Below, piece by piece: positions 1 through 5,015 of a stretch of DNA of 6,108 nucleotides. The notes beneath the pieces are model-generated. The model was not told the DNA's origin, searched no databases, and worked only from the letters and a program-made list of their open reading frames with translations. The position numbers and the translations under genes are program-made. Position 1 is the stretch's first letter. Every line of letters begins with the position of its first letter. This stretch comes from an uncultured Bdellovibrio sp. (GTDB lineage: Bacteria > Bdellovibrionota > Bdellovibrionia > Bdellovibrionales > Bdellovibrionaceae): assembly GCF_946478835.1 (NCBI RefSeq), contig NZ_CAMLDV010000190.1, positions 1 through 6,108 of the forward strand. The letters are read 5' to 3'.

Positions 1-1233
1 ATGTTCATTCGGCGAAATCCCAGGGCCCGAATCGGTTACGCGTACGATAACGTTTTCAGTTTGATTGATAGTTTCAATTGTAACTTCTCCGCCTGACGGA
101 GTGTATTTATGTGCATTATCCAAAAGATTCGCGATCACGCGACTGATAAGTCTCGCGTCGACAAGAGCCCAATCGTGAGTATCTAGTTTTTGAATGACCT
201 TGATGTCTTTTTCTTCAAAAGCCATTTCATAAAGACTCATGATCTCTTTAACGATTTCAGAAATATATTTTTTTTCAAGTTTCAACTTTTTACTGCGATT
301 TTCCGCTTCGGTGATATCTGTTAAGACTTGCAGGAAGTTCAGAATCTTGTCGGAGTTTTCATAGCAACTTTGCAAAGCTTCTCTGTAAGACTCAACATCC
401 CCTTCACTTGTTAAAGCCAACTCGGCACGTCCGCGAAGTCTCGTAACCGGCGTACGAATATCATGAGCCAAGTGATCGAAGGCTTCTTTAAGTCCGCCAA
501 CAAGTCCCTCGATTTTATCGAGCATCTTGTTGCAAAGAACTTTAAGTTCTTCGAGTTCATCGTCACTGCCACCGACAGGAACACGTGTTGAAAGAGAACC
601 GCTTTCGATTTTCTTCATCGAGGTGATCAGCTCACGCACAGGACTGAGAGTTTTGTTGGAAAGGAACAATCCTCCCAAGAATCCAATCAAGGCTACCGGC
701 AATAGGAGCCACCAGAATATTTTTTGTAAATTTCTTAACTGGAGGTTCAAACCCTCAGTACTTTTTGCGACGACGACACGATTGCCGTCTTTCAGAATAC
801 GCCCGATGAAAATAACGGCGTCACTGCCATGAAGTTCCGGCATTGAGAAATCAAAGCTGTGAGCTCTTTGCCCCAACACTTCAATACGGAGCGACTCCGT
901 ATCAACTTTGAAATTAGGAAATGGTTCATGAAAGAATAAAACTTCACCACGCGGTGAAATCACCGAAACTAACAGAGCAGCATCACGATCGTAGTTCGGA
1001 ATATAAGCAAAATAATCCTGAAAGTCTTGCAGACCTCGGATCTCAATGCGATTGCGGTACTCTTCGACTTTGGCTTCAAGAACAACACGCTCCTGATTTT
1101 GTAGAGCGTGACTTATTTGAAAATAAAGAAAACTGAAGATAACTGTTGAGCTGAGGATCAGCACTAAAGAGTACGCTAAGGTCAATTTAGTGCTGATTCG
1201 GAAAAGCGTCGGTTTAAGACGACTTAAGAACAT
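1..1233 (-). CDS. Sensor histidine kinase, membrane-bound, two-component system (3' end cut by window edge)
   Basis: The frame is open without a stop for 411 codons from ATG 1233 down to position 1, so the C-terminus is missing. Visible parts in order: a short basic cytoplasmic N-terminus, TM1 at about residues 16-39, a periplasmic sensor region at about 40-170, TM2 at about 172-192 (FWWLLLPVALIGFLGG), and HAMP at about 193-245. A HisKA dimerisation domain follows at about 247-312, with the H-box HLAHDIRTPVTRLRG; H257 is the predicted phospho-accepting histidine. The start of the HATPase_c domain has an N-box (NLLDNAHKYTP, 369-379) and a G1 box (DSGPGIS, 401-407). The later G2 box lies outside the window. 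The start is supported by AGAGGTG at 1240-1246, 6 nt upstream. The gene overlaps the 3' end of the response regulator by 20 nt, which suggests translational coupling and a cognate pair. The topology resembles CusS-type sensors, but the sensor region shows no obvious metal-binding cluster, so the signal is unknown. Confidence 0.93.
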   Translation of the reverse strand, partial: MFLSRLKPTLFRISTKLTLAYSLVLILSSTVIFSFLYFQISHALQNQERVVLEAKVEEYRNRIEIRGLQDFQDYFAYIPNYDRDAALLVSVISPRGEVLFFHEPFPNFKVDTESLRIEVLGQRAHSFDFSMPELHGSDAVIFIGRILKDGNRVVVAKSTEGLNLQLRNLQKIFWWLLLPVALIGFLGGLFLSNKTLSPVRELITSMKKIESGSLSTRVPVGGSDDELEELKVLCNKMLDKIEGLVGGLKEAFDHLAHDIRTPVTRLRGRAELALTSEGDVESYREALQSCYENSDKILNFLQVLTDITEAENRSKKLKLEKKYISEIVKEIMSLYEMAFEEKDIKVIQKLDTHDWALVDARLISRVIANLLDNAHKYTPSGGEVTIETINQTENVIVRVTDSGPGISPNEH

Positions 1234-1888
1234 ATCCTACACCTCTGACTGTATAGATAAGTCGTGTAGGGAAATCTTTCTCTAACTTGTTGCGCAGACG
1301 ACATACTAATACGTCTACCACGTTTGTTTGAGGATCGAAATCATAATTCCAAACTTCTTTAAGAATAGTTTGTTTGCCGATGATCTTATTCGGATTGCTC
1401 ATGAATAAATCCAACAAAACAAATTCTCTTTCTTGAAGATCCAACTTGCGACCCGCACGAACCACTTCACGATTCAAACGGTTCAACTTCAAGTCTTGGA
1501 AAACCAATGAAGTAACTTCTGACGCCTTTTGCGCGCGCTTCAAAAGATTCTTCACGCGAATTTGAAGTTCAGCCATCGCAAAAGGTTTTGTGAGATAATC
1601 ATCTCCACCCATGCTTAGACCTTTCAATCGGTCATCAAGTTCACGAAGTGCGCTGAGGATAAGAATCGGAGTGTTAACTTCTTTTTCGCGAAGAGACTTT
1701 GCAAACGTGTAACCGTCCATCTCTGGAAGCATCAAATCCAAAACGATGATATCGTAATGGTTAGTTAATGCACGCTCGTACGCGCGACGACCGTTTGATT
1801 CAACTTCGACTTCACCTTCTAGTTCGCCGAGGCCTTGTTTAACGATTGTTGCAATTTCGTTATCGTCTTCAACTACCAAGCATCTCAT
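1214..1888 (-). CDS. OmpR/PhoB-family (CusR-like) two-component response regulator
   Basis: This is a complete 224-residue protein, the usual length for the family. The receiver domain spans about residues 1-118. It has the acidic pair D8/D9, phospho-acceptor D51 in VLDLMLPEMDG, the switch residue S79, and K101 in DDYLTKPFA. A winged-helix DNA-binding domain covers about 128-222; the region TNVVDVLVCRLRNKLE fits the recognition helix and TVRGVGYVL is the classic C-terminal wing. The likely role is cytoplasmic transcription control after phosphorylation by the overlapping downstream kinase. The DNA-binding domain resembles CusR/CopR-type regulators, but that does not prove a metal signal. ATG 1888 is preceded by AAAGGTGA at 1895-1902 with 6 nt spacing, which supports this start. 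The gene follows a strong terminator and a 249-nt gap, so it probably has its own promoter. Its targets cannot be read from the window. Confidence 0.95.
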   Translation of the reverse strand: MRCLVVEDDNEIATIVKQGLGELEGEVEVESNGRRAYERALTNHYDIIVLDLMLPEMDGYTFAKSLREKEVNTPILILSALRELDDRLKGLSMGGDDYLTKPFAMAELQIRVKNLLKRAQKASEVTSLVFQDLKLNRLNREVVRAGRKLDLQEREFVLLDLFMSNPNKIIGKQTILKEVWNYDFDPQTNVVDVLVCRLRNKLEKDFPTRLIYTVRGVGYVLKSS

Positions 1889-1928
1889 TTAGAGTCACCT
1901 TTGTTACGTTCATGTTATTTGTGAGGCT

Positions 1929-1958
1929 AGGATATATCAGATTTGTTTCTAAACAAAA
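1929..1958 (-). promoter_or_regulatory. Weak candidate promoter with overlapping palindrome, upstream of the response regulator
   Basis: A perfect 7-bp inverted repeat with a 2-nt centre (TTTGTTTCTAAACAAA) lies at 1942-1957. On the minus strand it overlaps a poor -35-like TTGTTT (1951-1956), with TATCCT (1929-1934) 16 nt downstream. A promoter is expected between the flgE terminator and the regulator gene, but these hexamers match the housekeeping consensus only partly. An alternative is the minus-strand TGTGTAATAAT, near 1995. The palindrome could be an operator or simply A+T-rich chance symmetry. Confidence 0.25.
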
Positions 1959-1973
1959 GGTGCAAATTTCATA

Positions 1974-1994
1974 AATGGGCCTAAACAGGCCATT
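1974..1994 (-). other. Short imperfect inverted repeat in the non-coding gap
   Basis: GGCCT (1978-1982) and AGGCC (1987-1991) form a 5-bp stem with a 4-nt loop. It extends by three more pairs (AAT/ATT) if one bulged base at 1977 is allowed. It lacks a clean T-tract in either direction, so I do not call it a terminator. It lies in the spacer between flgE and the response regulator and would sit in the leader only if transcription started upstream of it. Confidence 0.35.
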
Positions 1995-2068
1995 ATTACA
2001 CAGTTTTAATCGACTCCCTCTTGGGCATTGCAGAATTGAAACCTGTTTCGCTCTGAAACACAGTTGCC

Positions 2069-2105
2069 AAAAATAAAAAAACAGGCTCCTGGTCAGGGAG
2101 CCTGT
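2069..2105 (-). terminator. Rho-independent terminator after flgE
   Basis: On the minus strand a perfect 9-bp stem, ACAGGCTCC with GGAGCCTGT, encloses a 7-nt loop (CTGACCA). It is followed directly by a T-rich tail (six T, one A, five T; 2069-2080). The hairpin starts 32 nt after the flgE stop codon. It ends the hook operon and separates it from the two-component genes. Confidence 0.95.
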
Positions 2106-2137
2106 GACATGGTCTTTATAGGTCTAGTTAGCTAGGA

Positions 2138-3421
2138 TTATCTCTTAAGTTGGATAACCTCGTTCAAAAGTTCATCCGTTGTCGTGATTGTCTTCGCGTT
2201 GGCTTGGAAACCACGTTGATTTTGAATCATGTTTACGAATTCTGTCGCCAAGTCTACTGTAGATCTCTCAAGAGATTTCGCGAACAATTTACCGCGACCA
2301 GCTGCACCCGGGCCACCCAAAGAAGCAGTTCCAGAATCTCTAGATTCTTTCAAACGGTTGTTACCAACTTTGAAAAGAGCTTCTGGGTTTTCGAACTTCG
2401 CAAGAGCGATCTGAGCCAAGTCAGAAGCTTGTCCGTTCGAGTAAACCGCCGTCAAAATACCTTCGTCATTGAACGACAAACCAGTGATCGTACCAGCTGC
2501 CGCACCGTCTTGATGCCAAGAGATAAGGTCTGAGTTTTTACCGTACTGTTTCGTACCGTCCAAACCTTTACCACCGTCTTTAATCGCATCACCGAAGTTC
2601 AATTTAACTTCTTGTCCTTGAAGAGCACCGCCCTTGAAGTTGAAGCTCGACTCTGTTGTCTCTTGGCTGTCAAGTTTACCATCCACTGTGAATGTCAACT
2701 TACCGGCACACACTTGAGACATCATGCCTTCGTCACCGCCAGTGATCTCTTTACCGTCAACAAGGCCTTTGAATTCCCACTCACGGTCAGCCACTTTATT
2801 GAAGAAGAAGCTTACCAAGTGTTTGTTACCTTGAGAGTCGTACATCTCAACACCTGTAGAGTAGTGAGAAGTCGAATATGGATCTTTGATATCGAATTTC
2901 TTAGTCGCTTCCATGCGCGAGTCTAAGTTCAGATCCAATTTCAATTCTTTAGTCGCTTTCGCTGGGATCAAGGCGCGAGGGAATTTGATATCTGTCATTT
3001 TGTTAACGATATTGCCCTTCTCGTCTGTTGAGAAACCTTGAACTTTTTGATTGTCGTTAGTTACTAGGTAACCTTCACGGTCAAAGTGGAAAGATCCGTC
3101 ACGAGTGTAAGACTCGCCGTCAGAACCTTTTACTTTGAAGTAACCGTCACCAGAGATTGCCAAGTCAGTTACTTTTTCCGTTGCGTCGATATTACCTTGA
3201 GTCAAGATAGGATTTACTGCACCGATCTTCACACCGCGACCGATTTGGTTACCACCAAGAATACCTTTTAAGTTTTTAGAAATGATATCCTGGAATTCTG
3301 CACGGCTCGCTTTGAAACCGACAGTGTTCGCGTTGGCGATGTTGTCACCGATAACACCCAAAGCTTCGCCTTGAGCAGTCATACCAGACACACCTGTGTA
3401 AAGAGATGAAAGAATACCCAT
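2138..3421 (-). CDS. flgE: Flagellar hook protein FlgE
   Basis: FlgE polymerises outside the cell into the hook, the universal joint between rod and filament. The 427-residue length is near that of enterobacterial FlgE (about 400). The N-terminus has the rod/hook signature (SLYTGVSGMTAQGEALGVIG, then DNIANANTVGFKASR, to about residue 40) and the D0 helix. Residues 86-130 hold the axial-protein D1 signature (DLAISGDGYFKV, YTRDGSFHFDREGYLV, VQGF). The middle, about 145-310, is the variable surface-exposed D2-type region. The C-terminus (residues 384-427, including EFVNMIQNQRGFQANAKTI) is the conserved helix that packs with the N-terminus. There is no cleavable signal peptide, as expected for type III export. 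The start is set by GGAGG just upstream. It is the last gene of the fliK-flgD-TIGR02530-flgE group and is followed by a strong terminator. It contains a single cysteine, C238, in the variable region. Confidence 0.97.
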   Translation of the reverse strand: MGILSSLYTGVSGMTAQGEALGVIGDNIANANTVGFKASRAEFQDIISKNLKGILGGNQIGRGVKIGAVNPILTQGNIDATEKVTDLAISGDGYFKVKGSDGESYTRDGSFHFDREGYLVTNDNQKVQGFSTDEKGNIVNKMTDIKFPRALIPAKATKELKLDLNLDSRMEATKKFDIKDPYSTSHYSTGVEMYDSQGNKHLVSFFFNKVADREWEFKGLVDGKEITGGDEGMMSQVCAGKLTFTVDGKLDSQETTESSFNFKGGALQGQEVKLNFGDAIKDGGKGLDGTKQYGKNSDLISWHQDGAAAGTITGLSFNDEGILTAVYSNGQASDLAQIALAKFENPEALFKVGNNRLKESRDSGTASLGGPGAAGRGKLFAKSLERSTVDLATEFVNMIQNQRGFQANAKTITTTDELLNEVIQLKR

Positions 3422-3425
3422 GTGA

Positions 3426-3431
3426 CCTCCA
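3426..3431 (-). promoter_or_regulatory. Shine-Dalgarno of flgE
   Basis: TGGAGG on the minus strand lies 4 nt upstream of the flgE ATG at 3421, a strong ribosome binding site with fairly short spacing. It is complementary over 6 nt to CCTCCA (3465-3470) in the same leader, which could mask it if the two pair. Confidence 0.75.
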
Positions 3432-3468
3432 TGTCGTTGGCGTCTTCAATCGGAATCCGCCGTTTGGA

Positions 3469-3493
3469 GGGCCTCCTCTACGAGGACCAGCCC
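3469..3493 (-). promoter_or_regulatory. GC-rich stem-loop in the flgE leader
   Basis: Read on the minus strand, GGGC (3490-3493) pairs with GCCC (3469-3472), and TCCTC (3482-3486) pairs with GAGGA (3474-3478) around a GTA loop. An asymmetric internal loop (TGG opposite G) separates the two helices. No T-tract follows in the direction of transcription, so it is not a normal terminator. It lies in the 142-nt spacer between the small flagellar gene and flgE, about 47 nt before the flgE start. Plausible roles are a 5'-stabilising or processing hairpin, or part of a translation switch; none is proven. Confidence 0.5.
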
Positions 3494-3551
3494 TAATTCT
3501 TTTATTTAATTTTTCTAACCAAAGTTAACTAAGCCCATCCACTCTGCTAAC
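3494..3551 (-). promoter_or_regulatory. A+T-rich tract with GTTA repeats upstream of flgE; possible internal promoter region
   Basis: This half of the flgE spacer is strongly A+T-rich. On the minus strand GTTAG (3547-3551), GTTAA (3525-3529) and GTTAG (3515-3519) start 22 and 10 nt apart, roughly in helical phase. No good -35/-10 pair for the housekeeping, sigma-28 or sigma-54 consensus was found. It may still be a promoter for a lineage-specific consensus, or simply an A+T-rich spacer. Confidence 0.2.
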
Positions 3552-3563
3552 TTTTCTTTGCGT

Positions 3564-3992
3564 TTAAATCACCACTGTTGAGTCGATGTTCGTGAACACA
3601 TTTTCTTTCAATGCATTCTTGTCCATCACAGTCACAACTGTGTTGTTCTTCACGCTGACGATCAGTGCGGAGTCATTCATTAACACTAATGAATCCTTCG
3701 AACCTTTCGCCGCCGCTCTCGAAATCGCGTCTTGCAGCTTCGTGATATCCTCAGGTGAATAACTTATTCCCCGAGTCTTCATCCGCTCAATCGCGTGATT
3801 CGAAAACTTCACCCCTTCAGCGGCCTTGGCGAGGCCCGGATTTCCCTGAATCATGTTCTGAGGCTTCATGCCTCCGACATTACTCAGAGTCTCCTTGAAG
3901 GAGGGTCCCGTGCCCAGATCCGGTTGTTTCACCTTCGCTGGTTGCTGCGGAACGAGTTGATCTAGAGTTTGTATCTTTTTTAAGTCCACCAT
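3564..3992 (-). CDS. TIGR02530/DUF3766-family flagellar operon protein (function poorly defined)
   Basis: This is a complete 142-residue small protein without signal peptide or membrane segment. The first 60 residues look flexible and rich in Pro, Gln and Gly. The conserved part starts at about residue 61 with VKFSNHAIERMKTRGI. It continues with AAAKGSKDSLVLM (93-105), ALIVSVKNNTVVTVM (109-123) and the C-terminal NVFTNIDSTVVI, the pattern I know from the TIGR02530 family. In many Gram-positives and deep-branching diderms that family lies between flgD and flgE, as here. Its ATG follows the flgD stop codon by 1 nt. The nearest Shine-Dalgarno (AAGGAG, 4006-4011, inside flgD) is 13 nt away, longer than ideal, so translation is probably coupled to flgD. 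A role in hook or hook-cap assembly, or in regulating it, is inferred from neighbourhood only; no catalytic motif is visible. Confidence 0.9.
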   Translation of the reverse strand: MVDLKKIQTLDQLVPQQPAKVKQPDLGTGPSFKETLSNVGGMKPQNMIQGNPGLAKAAEGVKFSNHAIERMKTRGISYSPEDITKLQDAISRAAAKGSKDSLVLMNDSALIVSVKNNTVVTVMDKNALKENVFTNIDSTVVI

Positions 3993-3993
3993 T

Positions 3994-4998
3994 TTATTTC
4001 GCCGTCTCCTTAGCGATCTTCTCCATCATGTCGCGGGATAAACCCACTGTGTTGAGGATATTAGATTTTGCCGCAGGAGCCGGAGATGGTGAAGCCTTTT
4101 GTTGCTCTACATTCCCCTCTTTTACAGTTTGTCCTTTAGCATCATCCTTTTTCAAGTCTAGGTTTGTAACATCATTTACTTTCTGGTCGTTGTTCATAAG
4201 ACGAGGGTCCGTAATCTTTTTCACGTCAGAGAAGCGAATCGCCTGATTTCCAACGTGAAGAACAGGGCCTTCACTCGAGTAACTCACGCCCGTGATGATT
4301 CCATCGAAGTCCGTCTTCAACGCAATCTTCTTTCCGTCTGCGCCTTTTGCTTCTGCCATGAATTGATATTCACCAGGAGCTGCTTTCATCGCTCTGTCAT
4401 CTTCACCGTTCCAAGTGAGTTTGTTTTCACCCTTCTTGAGACCTTTCAGATTGTAAGTGCGAACAACAGTTCCCTCGGAGTCACGAACTTTCACCGTCAC
4501 TTCACTTGCTTCCATCGGCAAGTTGAATTTGAAATCGTGATCTTTATCCGTCGGTCCACGCACCACTTTTGAAGAATCACCCGCAACGGCTTTACCGATC
4601 AAGTTCAACGCTTGGAAATTTTCAGAAGGTTTTTGTCCGTTCTTCATTTCTTCCAATGTCTTGTTCATGTTCTGCATTTGCTCGAGTGATGAGAAGTTCG
4701 CAAGCTGGGCTGCCATCTCATGACTCTTCAATGGATTCGTTGGATCTTGGTTTTTCATTTGCGCAAGCATCAGCTTGAAGAAAGCATCTTTATCCAAATT
4801 TGGATTTCCCACCGTGCGAACTTTCTTGGATGGATCTGTCCAGTTTGGATCGACAATTTTATTTAAGACGTCGCCGACGTTTTCACCGCCGACTTTTTCT
4901 TTATCTTGAGCACTGATATTGGATGCGCCTGCATTCTCAGGTTTCGTCGTTGTCGCCCCGAATGCATTCACTCCTAGTTTGGTACTCATGACTGTCAT
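3994..4998 (-). CDS. flgD: Flagellar hook assembly scaffold (hook-cap) protein FlgD
   Basis: FlgD forms the cap at the tip of the growing hook and guides FlgE polymerisation; it is exported by the flagellar type III system and later discarded. The conserved N-terminal signature is at residues 67-115 (NLDKDAFFKLMLAQMKNQDP, then NPL, EMAAQLANFSSLEQMQNMNK). Residues about 135-225 fit the FlgD Ig-like domain (VRDSEGTVVRTYNLKGLKKG, LTWNGEDDRAMKAAPGEYQF). Residues about 226-263 fit the Tudor-like part (DGIITGVSYSSEGPVLHVG). At 334 residues it is about 100 longer than the Salmonella/E. coli protein (about 230). The extra length is a 65-residue N-terminal leader and a 70-residue Lys/Asp then Ser/Pro/Ala-rich C-terminal tail. 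The start at 4998 is favoured over Met4 because AGAAGGAG (5005-5012) sits 6 nt upstream. It lies 17 nt after fliK and 1 nt before the next gene. Confidence 0.95.
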   Translation of the reverse strand: MTVMSTKLGVNAFGATTTKPENAGASNISAQDKEKVGGENVGDVLNKIVDPNWTDPSKKVRTVGNPNLDKDAFFKLMLAQMKNQDPTNPLKSHEMAAQLANFSSLEQMQNMNKTLEEMKNGQKPSENFQALNLIGKAVAGDSSKVVRGPTDKDHDFKFNLPMEASEVTVKVRDSEGTVVRTYNLKGLKKGENKLTWNGEDDRAMKAAPGEYQFMAEAKGADGKKIALKTDFDGIITGVSYSSEGPVLHVGNQAIRFSDVKKITDPRLMNNDQKVNDVTNLDLKKDDAKGQTVKEGNVEQQKASPSPAPAAKSNILNTVGLSRDMMEKIAKETAK

Positions 4999-5015
4999 GC
5001 TTTACTCCTTCTAAG

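Noticed and set aside
527..1136. Plus-strand open frames opposite the histidine kinase, including a Ser-rich start at 527
   Set aside because: The minus strand encodes a continuous kinase with HAMP and H-box here; the plus-strand products are shadows of it.
1869..1913. A 14-codon minus-strand frame starting at ATG 1913 and overlapping the response regulator start
   Set aside because: No ribosome binding site supports it and it reads out of frame into the regulator; AAAGGTGA is well placed for the ATG at 1888 instead.
2150..2533. Plus-strand open frame of 127 codons opposite flgE
   Set aside because: It is antisense to a clear flgE, is rich in Arg, Cys and Ser as frame shadows often are, has no recognisable domain and no ribosome binding site that I can see.
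2700..2720. Single FlgE cysteine (C238) as a spirochete-type lysinoalanine cross-link site
   Set aside because: In the spirochete hook the linked Lys and Cys lie close together in the D1/D2 junction; here the cysteine is some 60-70 residues beyond that region, so equivalence is not supported.
3469..3520. Plus-strand terminator formed by the 3469-3493 hairpin and the following T-rich stretch
   Set aside because: No plus-strand gene reads into it, and the T-rich stretch does not start directly after the stem.
3422..3563. Sigma-28 or sigma-54 promoter upstream of flgE
   Set aside because: TCCGATTG resembles a sigma-28 -10 element, but the sequence at the right distance upstream is GGCC rather than TAAA; no GG-N10-GC sigma-54 core was found.
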